Of a DNA stretch of 64,000 nt, positions 43,200 through 54,024 are shown piece after piece. A program made the position numbers and the translations under genes. Source of the stretch: Leptidea sinapis. Lineage: Eukaryota > Arthropoda > Insecta > Lepidoptera > Pieridae. The stretch spans positions 3,789,501 through 3,853,500 of the forward strand of contig NC_066286.1 in the NCBI RefSeq assembly GCF_905404315.1. Direction: 5' to 3'. The number at the start of each line of letters is the position of its first letter. Within the stretch, counting starts at the first letter, position 1. The notes beneath the pieces are model-generated. The model saw only the letters and a program-made list of their open reading frames with translations, made no database searches and had not been told where the DNA came from.

Positions 43200-43362
43200 A
43201 AATGATACGGCATTTTACTAAAAGTGGCCCATGAATTGCTTGGAATTGGATCAGATATCGGACTAGTGCGTAAGCAATATCCGAATTCGACCCTAGATTT
43301 CTAGAATTGTATTTTCATGGATACTGACCGGACTCTGATCGGACGTAGTGCGAAAGAGCTCT
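43200..43362. mobile_element. MITE, second copy of the GCACTACGT family
   Basis: The right end CTCTGATCGGACGTAGTGCG followed by AAAGAGCTC equals the end of the element at 27008-27215. GGACTAGTGCGTAAGC matches its centre in reverse. Confidence 0.6.
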
Positions 43363-43461
43363 TACAGTTGTGTCTATACTTGAGCACAACACTGATTTTC
43401 AGTGACCCCATTGTGTGACGTTTGGAAGCTCCAACTGTAGGAATAAAAAAAATTTAACAAA

Positions 43462-43815
43462 AAATCAACTGACTTCAAAAACAATATTTCAAAACAATAG
43501 ATATAATATGCACTAAAAAGTATAAAAATAATTGCGTATTTTTATAGAATCTAATTCTTGTTACGATTATTGTCATTTTTCGAATCGGTTTCCTTCCGCC
43601 GCGACCCGCTCTCGCCTCACAACTCAAGCACATGTCACCTATAACTATGTATTTACAAACCTATCGTGGATGACACCGACTCCAAAAATTACAATAATCG
43701 TAACTGGAATTAGATTAATTAATTAGCTTGTATAAAAATACGTAATTATTTTTATACTTTTTGTGCATATTATATCTATTGTTTTGAAATAGTGTTTTTG
43801 AAGTCGGTTGTTTTT
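43462..43815. mobile_element. Foldback element, complete
   Basis: Left arm ACTTCAAAAACAATATTTCA to GTTACGATTATTGTCATTTT; right arm ACAATAATCGTAACTGGAAT to TAGTGTTTTTGAAGTCGGTT. The centre holds TTCCTTCCGCCGCGACCCGC and a TCACAACTCAAGCA segment shared with 45060-45115. Confidence 0.8.
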
Positions 43816-44190
43816 TTGTTAATATTTTTTTTTTTAATTTCATGTAGGTAATATCTTACCTATACTACAATATAAATTTTGCCTCTTCCTTTCTAATAAA
43901 TATAGGTATTATAATGAGCTACTGAACCATAGTTACGATTTTTTTATTTTTTGTCTGTTTATGTCTTTTAAGGACTTTACTGCCCAGTTCTGGAATGATG
44001 ATAACGAACCGGAAGATGTAGTGTTAGTTCCCTACAAGATGGAGCGATGATCTGTTCAAGATCATAGGGTAGAATAGAGCAGCACACGACCGATATTCGT
44101 GGGGATCTTTGGTGGAGGCAAAGTCCACTGCTGGACAAAGGTTCAGCAGTGGACGTCTTTCGGCTGATATGATGATGATGATGTCTCAAT
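43816..44190 (+). mobile_element. RTE 3' fragment joined to a foldback element
   Basis: AAATTTTGCCTCTTCCTTTC and TGAGCTACTGAACCATAG lead into GTTCCCTACAAGATGGAGCG, TGTTCAAGATCATAGGGTAG and CAGCAGTGGACGTCTTTCGG with a TGATGATGATGATG end, the RTE C-terminus and tail. The leading part plus RTE piece is repeated inverted at 38816-39065. Confidence 0.75.
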
Positions 44191-44329
44191 TCCTGGAAGT
44201 GTATACCTTTTATTTAAAATAATAATTCAACGCTGAAAATAAGTTTCCATAGGCCGTTATAGTATGGGTGCACTGCCGCTAAAAGACAGTGTACCACAGA
44301 TTTTTTTTATAGCAACCAATATTAGCTGT

Positions 44330-45115
44330 GTCCCGACTCCAAAAATTACAATAATCGTAACTAGAATAAGATTAATTAATTAGATTGTATAAAAATACGC
44401 AATTATTTTTATACTTTTTAGTGCACATTATATCTATTGTTTTGGAATTGTGTTTTTGAAGGCGGTTATTTTTTTGTTAAAAAATAAATATTGTATGATT
44501 ATTTGTGAATTTGAAGTACACTTACTAACAATTTATCTAAATATGTGTAAATATACTAAATTTTTCAATGCAACAAACAAAAAAAAATAAAGACGAATTG
44601 AGTACCTCCTCCTTTTTTGTAGTCGGTTAAAAATACGCAATTATTTTTATACTTTTTAGTGCATATTATATCTATTGTTTTGGAATAGTGTTTTTGAAGT
44701 CGGTTGTTTTTTTGTTACATTTTTTTTCAATTTTTTGTATGTTTATGATAGTTTGGTGAGAATTTGGTTAGGTTCTGATTACGGAATCCATGACAAAGTA
44801 ACGGAACTCTTCAATTCTTAGGAGCAAATTAACGATACTCGGCCGAATCTTATATATACACATATTTAGACAAATTGTTAGTTAGGGTAGTGTTCAAATT
44901 AACTTAAAATAAAAAATAAAACATTTTTTAACAAAAAACAACCGACTTCAACACTATTCCAAAACAAGAGATATAATATGCACTAAAAAGTATAAACTTA
45001 ATTGCGTATTTTTATACAATCTAATTAGTTAATGTAATTATAGTTACGATTTTTGGAATCGGTGTCCTTCCGCCGCGACCCGCTCTCGCCTCTCGCCTCC
45101 TCACAACTCAAGCAT
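44330..45115 (+). repeat. Cluster of foldback arms and associated repeat
   Basis: Right arms at 44333-44480 and 44632-44720, the associated repeat at 44740-44860 (GGTTAGGTTCTGATTACGGA, CTTAGGAGCAAATTAACGAT), and a left arm at 44938-45115 with the CGCCGCGACCCGCTCTCGCC centre. Consecutive partial copies suggest nested or tandem insertion. Confidence 0.7.
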
Positions 45116-45128
45116 TTCATATCACAAT

Positions 45129-45488
45129 TCAAAAATCGTATCCCAAGAGGTCATAAAACTGTCGCTCTATCGAGTATCTATCACAATAATTGTTAATCCT
45201 AACATTGTTGAGTGCAACTCTCCAAAGCTGAAAAGCGACTTCTGCTCTCGCCGATATCATTGTTGAGCTCAATAGACAGCTCTCGTGAAAATTTAATTCA
45301 AACATTTTTGAAGAGTTATTTATTTCAACAGTTGCAACAGCTCGCAAGCCTGTGAAGCCTCGAATATTGAATAAAAATGAATATACCAATGTTGTTTTAA
45401 AATTCCCTGCTTTTATAGAACATTCCTTTGTATATTGTGGTTCTATTGTAATGTAAAAAAGTCGGGTTACTTTTACATTCTTTGACAT
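45129..45488 (-). CDS. Unrecognised 119-codon open frame
   Basis: A continuous minus-strand frame begins MSKNVKVTRLFYITIEPQYT and ends NNYCDRYSIERQFYDLLGYD with F and a stop at 45129-45131. Codon composition is fairly balanced for this AT-rich region and the middle (FRG-like NIRGFTGLRAVATVEINNS) looks protein-like. Upstream on the same strand (45500-45600) is a LINE-tail repeat, so the frame may belong to a mobile element. No motif recognised. Confidence 0.3.
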   Translation of the reverse strand: MSKNVKVTRLFYITIEPQYTKECSIKAGNFKTTLVYSFLFNIRGFTGLRAVATVEINNSSKMFELNFHESCLLSSTMISARAEVAFQLWRVALNNVRINNYCDRYSIERQFYDLLGYDF

Positions 45489-45499
45489 TTATAACCTTT

Positions 45500-45600
45500 T
45501 GTAAAGGAGGAAAAAGAGGCATACACGAGTTACCTGATGGTATTTGATCACAGTGGCCCATACCCTCTTGTAACACCAGAGGAACCATATAGGTCTTGTT
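45500..45600 (-). repeat. Diverged LINE 3'-end repeat
   Basis: AGGAGGAAAAAGAGGCATAC, ACCTGATGGTATTTGATCAC and CTTGTAACACCAGAGGAACC are diverged versions of the repeat at 59311-59445. Confidence 0.6.
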
Positions 45601-46080
45601 GACATTATAAAGGATCGAATAATCGTTCATATAAGTTCGAAACCTAATTAACTTTGGTACGTAGGGCGGATCGAACCGGTGGAGTTGTGGTGAGTCTTTT
45701 TTTTTAAAAAGTGTGTGTTTACTTATGTATGCACGCAAGAAGTTATACTTCTTTCGCCTAAAAAAGCAAAATTCCTAAAAATTATTTATTTCTCGTTCCA
45801 TTCTACGTTTGTAGAAAGAACAATATTGTAAAAATCTTGCAACGATGGCTTTGAGAATTAATTATTAAATAACGAATACGGCTGTACGGGCTTGAACCCT
45901 TTGCCCATCCTAATAATGGACGAAGAAACCAAAAAAAAAAAAGATTACAAATGTCGCAAGCGTCAGAAATTTTTAGGAAACAACTTCACCCTGTTACTTT
46001 TGTGTTATAGTGATGCGTGCGCATCTATAATTTCACTCTCATCATTTTTTACTCACTTCATTAGTTCTGCTTCATCCACA

Positions 46081-46528
46081 GATAACGCGCAAGTTGAATA
46101 CAGAGTTCAGGAATGCGATAGTGCTGTGACCTAATTGTAATTGATGACGATAATCATGAATGTATCGATATATATAAACAATACTTTAAAAAAATATTTT
46201 GTACATTTTTGTATCATTTTAACCTAATAATTAAATCTCAATTTTTTTTTTCTGCCTTTCTTCAACACACATGTCTACAGAATTTGTCGCCTTTTCCTCT
46301 TGCTTGGCGATGATAAAAAAACTAATTTTTTGATACGGAACCTGATAGACTCAGTCATTAAAATAAAAAATTACACGGGATCGCAACTTTAGTTATAACG
46401 CGGTAACACAGTAAGCGTACTGACACAGCACTACACTGCAGGCGCGCGAAGTAAGGCGTGCAGAAAGAGGGGGGAGATGCTTCGACTCTTTACCTCAGGC
46501 CCCGACTGTATTCAACTCGCGCGCTATC
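46081..46528. mobile_element. Candidate element with 23-bp inverted ends
   Basis: GATAACGCGCAAGTTGAATACAG begins at 46081, and the reverse complement of 46506-46528 differs from it at two positions. The interior is about 400 bp with GC-rich patches (CAGGCGCGCGAAGTAAGGCG). No frame and no second copy seen. Confidence 0.45.
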
Positions 46529-46534
46529 TGTACA

Positions 46535-47085
46535 TGATGTACTTAGATCCCCAGCTGTTGATGTATTTCTCTCTGCTTTTAAACCAGGATGAAGTATATA
46601 ACTGAAAGTGACAAGCGAGTAATAATTTCGCGCAGGAAAGAGATCACAACATAGAAAAACATTATTAGAATTTCTGTCATGTTTGTTTGCCTGCGACTCT
46701 CACTTACTACCAGCATGTTTAGGAAGGATTAACTTTGGCTTCTAAATTTATATAAATGGGAGGGATTAAAGTCTCCGAGAGGTATTATGTTATGGCACCC
46801 TGTCATTAGTAGGTTACATGTTTATAAAATGTGATTTTTGCTTTGGACTTTGTACATTTTTAACGGAGGTACAGCATGATAGAAAAAATACCAACGAAAT
46901 GAGAACCTCTTCCCTTTTTGAAGTCGGTTAAAAAGGAATGAAAATCTATTGTTAGTGTTCATCTACAAGTTAATTGTTTAGATTTGAAAGAGCGACTACG
47001 TTAAAGTCAATTTCCTAATATGCAAATATTGGGGTTGAGTAGCTTATTAACACTAAATTAGATCGTATCGTGTAGAATGTAGATG
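46535..47085. other. No gene; short CGACTTC-family fragment at 46862-46936
   Basis: ATACCAACGAAATGAGAACC and CCCTTTTTGAAGTCGGTTAA are the reverse of the family end. The rest is unassigned. Confidence 0.5.
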
Positions 47086-47089
47086 AAGC

Positions 47090-47225
47090 CACAACCCGAG
47101 AGTTGAACAAGGCATACAAGATTTATCAACGATACGTCATTCGAACGGTTGGCCTAGTGGAAAGAGCGTTCGCACGGAACGCGAGAGGTCGCAGGTTCGA
47201 GTTCATAAATTTTGTATTCTAATTT
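47090..47225 (+). repeat. tRNA-derived SINE
   Basis: CAACCCGAGAGTTGAACAAG and ATACAAGATTTATCAACGAT precede GAACGGTTGGCCTAGTGGAA (A box) and GAGAGGTCGCAGGTTCGAGT (B box), then TTCATAAATTTTGTATTC. It is the plus-strand member of a family also found at 32452, 39610 and 60425 (minus). Confidence 0.75.
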
Positions 47226-47834
47226 AATTTGTATGATTAATCACTGAAGTGGGGGTTATTACTTTAAAAATAACATATTATTGTTTACTAAGTCCTTATT
47301 AAATTTCTATCATTTTATTAAGTTATTGTCACCGCGTATAAATAATTATATTTCCAATCAATTCTATTTAACCGTGTGAACAAAAAAACTAGCTTCAATC
47401 AAATAAAATCTTATTCTATTTTCTATACAAAATAAAAACATACGCATTAATCAACTTTGCATATTTATTTCCCTTGGCTCTTTCGAACATTCAGTGTATT
47501 TTAAATTATTCTAGAACATGTGACGTCAAGGTGACGTCATACGTTATGGATCGGTTACTTTATATTGATGAAACAAAATATATGAAGAGATAGTAATGTG
47601 ATTAAATATTGATGATATAAATAGATATAGATATTGTAAATGCTAACTCTCATTTTTGTTTTTGTAATCAAAGTTTGATTTTACGTTAATGGTTTAATAC
47701 ATGTGACATGGAATAAAATAAACCAGAAATTCTTTAGTAGCGAAGAGAATGACTGCCTAAGTAAAAATTTAAATTTAATTTAGCATGAAAAGTGCAATGA
47801 TTGGACACTAGTTTGAAATAGTAATTACAACATT

Positions 47835-47978
47835 ATGGCGACGAAGTATAATCCGGCTAAGTTTGAAAGTGAACAGTTGCGTAAAACGTGGTTGACTTCG
47901 GCTATCTCCGTTTTTTACAAGATTATAGCCGTCATCGGTCGATCTATCAATGAATGCACATTTCATACAATCGAGTGA
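47835..47978 (+). CDS. Small open frame, possibly a short protein or first exon
   Basis: ATG in a fair context (ATTATGG) opens 47 codons, MATKYNPAKFESEQLRKTWL continuing TSAISVFYKIIAVIGRSINE and CTFHTIE, stop at 47976-47978. Usage includes GCG, ACG, CCG and CGT codons unusual for random DNA here. A minus-strand peptide-like frame just to the right (about 47990-48085: IQDYVSKIHKDPTTEEV, stop, KWKELLNNLAKLSK) also looks coding. Either may be remnants of a gene or an element. No family recognised. Confidence 0.3.
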   Translation: MATKYNPAKFESEQLRKTWLTSAISVFYKIIAVIGRSINECTFHTIE

Positions 47979-48503
47979 ATCGATTTTTATTTAGAGAGTT
48001 TCGCTAGGTTGTTTAGTAGTTCCTTCCATTTTTACACCTCTTCTGTTGTGGGGTCCTTGTGAATCTTGCTAACGTAATCTTGAATCTAATAGATAATATT
48101 GATTAGTCCATAAAAATTGCTGTGTCATGAAATAAGTTTCTCATGAGAAACAGAAGCAATTTATTTCAACGTAAGTCAATCAGGTAAATATTCAATGTGT
48201 TCATTTGTCAAACTTACAAGGAATTACCAAATAATTATATTATTTACTCCTGTGTCTTCAAAGTAAGTTCAATGTAATGCATTTATGCTGAATAATTGCC
48301 ATACCGAGTCCCAGCTATAATTAGATCTTATATGCGTATAAGATAAAATGATTGAATTCATTGTGTGCGTAAAATTATTAAAATTAAAGTAAATAATTGA
48401 GGAATAGGCATAGTCAAAGATGAACTAATAATCATTATTGCTTTTTGCACATAGGTCGTTCAAATAAAGTGGCAATATTGAGTGGCACCTTTGAGATTTA
48501 TTG

Positions 48504-48742
48504 CTACCATATAGCTACACGGTCACAGTATATCTGTACGCCTTCCCCCCCTTCCCCTTTCAACCCCTCGAGCTCGTCCTGTTGCGTCAGTATGGCTTGC
48601 AGATTCATTGCGCCGTTACGTACATGTCGTGATATTTTCGTGCTATCACTGATTTGTTTTGAAATTTTCATTATTACGTTTTGAATTTGGTTGTTAATAT
48701 TTCTGTAGTTTCTGCTTTTCTGTATCGCTATAAATAGATCTA
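48504..48742 (-). CDS. Possible terminal exon of an unrecognised host gene
   Basis: On the minus strand the strong acceptor ATTTTTATTTTCTAG is followed by two bases and a 78-codon frame: DLFIAIQKSRNYRNINNQIQ, NVIMKISKQISDSTKISRHV, RNGAMNLQAILTQQDELEGL and KGEGGEGVQIYCDRVAIW, stop at 48504-48506. AATAAA (48497-48502) almost touches the stop. The middle has coiled-coil-like spacing of hydrophobic residues and the end is GC-rich and acidic. No upstream exon found; the frame is also open slightly upstream of the acceptor, which weakens the case. Confidence 0.4.
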
Positions 48743-48854
48743 CTAGAAAATAAAAATATTTTTTTACCAAATCCAGATTCTTTCATTGTTTCTTCATCTT
48801 AACGTCAGTCAACAGAAAAAATGTATATTTTTTTTTAATTTAAATTATTAATAA

Positions 48855-49035
48855 CTAGCTGACGCGACAGACGTTGTTCTATCAATAGAATAAAAATGAT
48901 GTAAGTATTCGGGAATAATGTAGTCTACAGCCATTGGAAATTAATGATTTTATGGAATATAGTAATTAAAAACTGATGAGGATAAATATCGTATTTGTGT
49001 TAACAGCTTTTAATTTTAACAGCTTTTAAATTGCC
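48855..49035 (-). mobile_element. Helitron-like element fragment
   Basis: CTAGCTGACGCGACAGACGT after A (48854), then TCGGGAATAATGTAGTCTAC and GGATAAATATCGTATTTGTG as in the copy at 32989-33345. Confidence 0.6.
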
Positions 49036-49219
49036 TTAAATTACTAAGCCTTGAAGATGATATTCTCTTCCAAGTTAGACTCTAGAACATAATGGTCAAA
49101 TCACGTTTCGTCAATGGTAATTAATTGATCTAGGAAATGTTAGTTTAAGCGCGCGGGTAAGTTTTTCATCCCTATGCGCTTGTGTAAATTGCTATGCACA
49201 ATATCAGTAAAAATATTTT

Positions 49220-49352
49220 TACGTCTAGATGGACTGTGACAGCTATGAAACCGTCGAAAAAAATTGAGGTTAAGAGTTAACCTCTAAGTTGAGCACCACA
49301 CCTGGCCTGTTTTTATCGGTTGTCTAGCAGCAAGAGGCTCTATCTAGACGTA
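49220..49352. mobile_element. MITE, TACGTCTAGAT family, shortest intact copy
   Basis: TACGTCTAGAT at the left and ATCTAGACGTA at the right are perfect 11-bp terminal inverted repeats. Body: GACAGCTATGAAACCGTCGA, GGCCTGTTTTTATCGGTTGT. Confidence 0.85.
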
Positions 49353-49387
49353 TGAATTATCTAAGCTCATTTGTTTTTTTTTTTCAC

Positions 49388-49556
49388 GTACTGGAAGACG
49401 TAGTGTTGGTAGGCGCCCCACAAGATGGACCGACGATCTGGTTAAGATCCCCTGAATTCGTTGGACGAGGGCAGCGCAGGACCGATCGTCGTGGAAATCT
49501 TTGAGGGAGGCCTTTGTCCAGCAGTGGACGTCTTCCGGCTGATGATGATGATGATT
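49388..49556 (+). repeat. RTE 3'-end fragment
   Basis: Plus-strand peptides RPTRWTDDLVKI-type and WMRAAQDRSSWKSLREAFV are readable across frames, ending QQWTSSG and a TGATGATGATGAT tail. Confidence 0.8.
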
Positions 49557-49859
49557 CTGACGAACTTTATCACGAACTGTTCGGTCACTACCAATGTTCT
49601 GTGACCCAAACGACGTCATTAAAACCATATCCAATATCTATCTATCTGCAGTGACGAGCCACCATACTACGAACACCAAATTATTTTGGGAAATGACGTT
49701 AGAAAAAATCGAAATGTGTGCTGGGACACATAGTAGCAGTGAAACTTCAACGGACAAAGTTCAAAAACAAATACTCCAAAGAAATATATTTATAAAAATA
49801 TTTCCAAAAAAAATATATCCGAAAAAATTTTGAAAAAAAAAACAAAAAAGAAGCATGCT

Positions 49860-49925
49860 ATAAATGGGCAAAAAAATTTGAGACGATGCAATGTAATAAA
49901 ACTTTCACTTTAAAAATAGCCTCAT
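49860..49925 (-). repeat. Fragment of the large-inverted-repeat outer arm
   Basis: AATTTGAGACGATGCAATGT followed by AATAAAACTTTCACTTTAAA matches 42500-42573 in the same orientation. Confidence 0.6.
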
Positions 49926-49929
49926 TGGA

Positions 49930-51515
49930 TAACATTTACTCAAAAAAGGTTGTATTTAGTAAAACAAAATATTTTACATATTTGTTTAAAATAAATATTA
50001 TGTATATTTAAATGGATCAATTGAAAAACTAACACTGCATTAATTAAGATAGAAATTCCTTAATTAGGGACTATGGATGAAAAGAACTTGACATATTGCG
50101 TGAAACACCCAAGCATTCTGGTAATTAATTAGCTATTCGTTTGGACCAACAGCTGTACCCTGACATGTCTGTTGCTGACTTTGATCGGCATCGGTAATAA
50201 ACGTTGTGGCTATAAAACAAGCGTTTATAAAAATGGTGTTGGTGTATCTTTCTATTCGTTGTACGAATATATGACTGATCCGTTGCTTTTGAAATATGTT
50301 GAAAGTGAGATACGACTCCATACCCACCTCGTGCAAGGCAAGGCAAATCACTACAATCCCATTCTCAGAAATACTCCATGCCATTGGTGTTTAAACTTAA
50401 AATGGAGGTTGAAAAACATCGAAAACATATGTGAAATGGGATGAAACGATCGAAGTTTCTTAAATAATAAACGTATTTCAAACTTGAATAAGAAAATAAA
50501 GTATTTTTTTTTAATTGTAACAAAATCTATGCAGGCAGAGAAATTACAATATCATGCTCGTTTCTAGGACTACCGCAGAAATAATTTGTTTTGTTTTTAA
50601 GCTATTGCATAGCTTCTATCGCGGGCCTTGAGCGTGGAGACCGAATCCAGAAATTCCGTAACGAAAATAACCTAACACTTACTTACTAGATCTATATAGA
50701 TATTACCAGTCCCAGGTTCGAGCCTGGGGCACGTCTTGTTTTTTATTTAATTTCTTTTTTTTCACGTTTTTTTATTTTTTATTATTATGACAAGCATTTT
50801 TATTTAGTTTCACCTGTCCCGTTTTCTGTCTGTAATCAAATCGTGCAAGTTAAATTTTACTCACTTCCCGTTTGCTTTTTTTTTAAATTAATTTTATTAA
50901 AAAAAAATACTGCATAAATAAATAATTATAATTGCATAAGTTGATAAAAAATGCTATGCAATAGCTTTACCGCGGCAGTCCCAGCAAACGGGCAAGAGGC
51001 ATGATGAGGAGTGGTGAGGGAGCCGCCTATGGATATCCGCAAAAAAAGGGATCAAGAGATTTGTTGCTCACCTTTAAGGTGGGAGTATGCTCTTTTCTTG
51101 AAGTCCCTAATTCGTAATCGGTTCGAGAAAACAGCAGCTGATAATTGATTCCACTAAGTAAGATGTAATACATTTATTGCAACGCGCGGTTTTGGCGGTT
51201 TATATTTTGTGAAATCCAAATAACGTATTTATTTAAATTATTATTTTGGATCATTTTTATTAAATCTAAAGCAACAAATAATAATTTTGTGGCCCCACTT
51301 GAGGTTTCATTAAAACAGTTTCTTTAATAATTTTTCTTATAGTATAATATAACTTAATAAAGCATTATCTTACTGCCTAGTGGGTGAGTTTTATTATTAT
51401 CAGGAATCTGATTCAAAGTGAAATTCTTGTAACACATAATATAACTAAAATAATACTTTATTTATCATGAATAAGGATGGGCAAGAGTGTTATAAATTAA
51501 CGTGGATACTAATAG
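49930..51515. other. No gene supported; scattered repeat-like pieces
   Basis: Both strands are open for 70-90 codons around 50130-50450 (plus: YKNGVGVSFYSLYEYMTDP; minus: ENGIVVICLALHEVGMES) with no recognisable product. At 50570-50600 GCTATTGCATAGCTTCTATC and at 50955-50985 ATGCTATGCAATAGC form an inverted pair, part of a dispersed repeat. CCCAGGTTCGAGCCTGGGG at 50706-50724 resembles a tRNA T-arm. Confidence 0.4.
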
Positions 51516-51520
51516 TAATA

Positions 51521-51735
51521 ATATACTTAACACATGGTCTGATATGGTACGGCCGGACCTTCGCATCGGACGGTCTGGTGGGCGCTTTGCACAAATTGGT
51601 CCGTACTTCCGGACGATAATTATTATAATAAATATGTAAGATGAACAATGTGACATACCATCGACTATGGTCCGCTAACAGACCGCGTCCAATGGTTCGG
51701 CCGGACCAAATCCGATCATTTATTTATAGCTTTAT
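51521..51735. mobile_element. MITE, second copy of the ACATGGTC family
   Basis: ACACATGGTCTGATATGGTA and GGCCGGACCAAATCCGATCA match 28117-28274 at both ends, with a longer centre. Confidence 0.7.
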
Positions 51736-51747
51736 CCTGTAGAGTTA

Positions 51748-52055
51748 CCATTACCTCCTTTGCACAGGATGTCGGCTGGATTATGGGTACCACAATGGGC
51801 GCCTTTTTATGCCCAGAAGCAGTAATGTGTAAGCATTATTGTATTTTGGTCTGAAGGGCACCGCAGCTAGGGAAATTACTCTGTAAATGAGACTTAACTT
51901 CTTATGTCTCAAGGTGACGAGTGCAATCGTAGTGCCGCTCAGAATTTTGGGTTATTCAATAATCCTGAGCAGTATTGCATTCTATTGAGCAGGGCGTATC
52001 AATTACTATCAGCTGAACGTCCTGCTCGTCTCGTCCCTATATTGTCATAAAAAAA
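51748..52055 (+). repeat. SINE-like repeat, CAGCTGAACGTCC family
   Basis: CTCCTTTGCACAGGATGTCG to CTATATTGTCATAAAAAAAA; near full length with an A-tail. Confidence 0.8.
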
Positions 52056-52059
52056 AGAA

Positions 52060-52438
52060 TCGTAAAGGAATACGTTGATCAAGCACCCGTCTGTAGTGAA
52101 ACAAGTAGAACTAACGAATAAATAACAGGCGTAGATATTTGAGTACTCTTGATACACAATACAAGTCCCGGTATTCGGCAGGAAAACATAACGAGTTTCA
52201 ACCTCGCTGAAATTCGCTCGCCTTAATCAAAGTGAAATTTTAATTAAAAGTCATGATCGTTACCAATCTGTGATACTAGTAGTGGGAAATGGCATATTTT
52301 GAGGGCTATTTATGTTATTAAGGAAATAAACAAACTTCTATGTTACCGAATGGTGAAATTGGTGGTTTTTAAGAAGGCCCTGGTCCTGTCTAGCGTCAAA
52401 GCGAACTTGGTCGAAAAGCATTACAGCGATAACCAGTG
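52060..52438. other. No gene supported
   Basis: An open frame from 52299 runs into the next SINE-like copy and is not credible as a gene. Confidence 0.4.
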
Positions 52439-52439
52439 G

Positions 52440-52735
52440 GAGGTTCCTTTGCACAGGATATCGGATTATTTATGGGAAGCACAACGGCGCCTTTTTCTGG
52501 TTTTAAGGAGTAATGTGTAACCATAATTGTGTTTCGGTTTGAAGGGCGCCGTAGCTAGTGAAATTACTGGGCAAATGAGACTTAACATCTTATGTCTCAA
52601 GGTGACGAGCGCAATTGTAGAGCCGCTCAGAACTTTTGTTTTTTAAGAATACTGAGCGGCTCTGCATTGTAATGGGCAGGGCGTATTAATTACAATCAGC
52701 TGAAGTCGTGCCTTATTGTGATAAAAAATAAACAT
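52440..52735 (+). repeat. SINE-like repeat, CAGCTGAACGTCC family
   Basis: AGGTTCCTTTGCACAGGATA to CCTTATTGTGATAAAAAATA; near full length. Confidence 0.8.
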
Positions 52736-52739
52736 AAAA

Positions 52740-53290
52740 TGGAGCCATCGAATGTCAAAAATAAAAAAAAAAATAAACAAAAATAACATTGAACGAAAAG
52801 TTGTGTGTAGAAAATCCATAACTTCTTCTAGGAAATATGTGTTTTTGAGTAATCCTTAAAAATTGGCGAAATAAATGTCAGAGTAAAGAATCTTCATCAC
52901 TCGAGGGAGGCTTCTATCGCAATGTTTTCTTCACTTTTACAATAAATTATGAGTACATTATGAACGGCCAAGTTTCACGTAAAATTTGTACAAAAAGCAG
53001 ATATGTTGGGGGTTATACTACCCTACATTATCCTAGATACAATGCACAAGATATCTAATAGTAAATTTTGTTTAAGAAAGATGCGTTAAAATGCCATAAT
53101 CACGAACGAGCCTTTGTATAAAAATATGACGGGGTGGCCGCAAATAAAAATATATTTTTATTTTGACGCGTTTAGCAAAATGGTCAATTTCTCGTACAGT
53201 TGTAAGAGCAACTGAGCAGCATCACAGCATAAATGTATCATAAATAACGTAATCTAGCAACCCGTAACATAAACCGCACAATTATACTTC
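52740..53290. other. No gene seen
   Basis: AT-rich, no matched repeats. Confidence 0.35.
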
Positions 53291-53295
53291 GAGTA

Positions 53296-53427
53296 TTAAC
53301 GCGTACACCTTCCTTAAAGGCCGGCAACGCTCTTGTGATTTCTCTGGTGTTGTAAGAGAATGTGGGCGGCGGTGATCACTTAACACCAGGTGACCTGTAA
53401 GTTCGTTTGTCCTCCTTTTCCATAAAA
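53296..53427 (+). repeat. LINE 3'-end repeat
   Basis: TAACGCGTACACCTTCCTTA to CCTCCTTTTCCATAAAAAAA, collinear with the tail of 21575-21912. Confidence 0.8.
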
Positions 53428-53894
53428 AAATAACACAAGTGGTATCAAGTTTCAAGTGGCGACTCGGGTTTAGAACTAAAACAGCTCGGCAAGTGGCGTC
53501 TGCGGGCACGCGGGACGTATTGGCATATCGGAAGATATGTACATTGGGGCTTAATTATTGTAAAAATTTAAGCAAAAGTAAAAATATTTAAATTTTGCTA
53601 TTATTTCTTCTTAAATCTATCTCGATATATTAATTTTTACAAAGTTTATGCCGAACATAGATCGTGACACGAGATTTTTATGTAAACTCCATTGACTTAT
53701 AATAAAATTGTCAACATTCACATTATGGAGATATATTTAAATATTATTTGTAGTTTTTTAAGTTTTAATTTATTATTATTATATTAGTTCATAATAGATG
53801 TTACCAACGTGTTTGTCTTTACAGGTTTATAAAATTTTAAATATACTAATAAAATTGTAATTAAAATAATTTATAAAATTAAACTGTAAATTTA

Positions 53895-54020
53895 AAAAAG
53901 TGGCAATGAGTTTCTTGCCACATCTTTTAAAGCGCAACTTATCTCAAATGACCGAAATGGTAAAATGTATAAGCTTGGAGATTCAGTAGTGTCATTTCCT
54001 TCAAGTAAATGACGAAAATT
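53895..54020 (-). repeat. Repeat with TGGCAATGAGTTTCTTGCCA hairpin
   Basis: GTGGCAATGAGTTTCTTGCC and TGTCATTTCCTTCA in this order are the reverse of 2990-3120 (AAGGAAATGACA ... AACTCATTGCCAC). Sequence to either side is AT-rich without a supported gene. Confidence 0.55.
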
Positions 54021-54024
54021 GATA

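Noticed and set aside
45892..46134. 81-codon open frame (MNPLPILIMDEETKK...)
   Set aside because: It crosses the left end of an inverted-repeat element and has no homologue that I recognise.
50133..50444. Protein genes on either strand (80-90 codons)
   Set aside because: Two overlapping open frames, no recognisable motif, no splice or poly(A) support.
50706..50724. T-arm of a tRNA (CCCAGGTTCGAGCCTGGGG)
   Set aside because: No acceptor, D or anticodon arms found at proper spacing.
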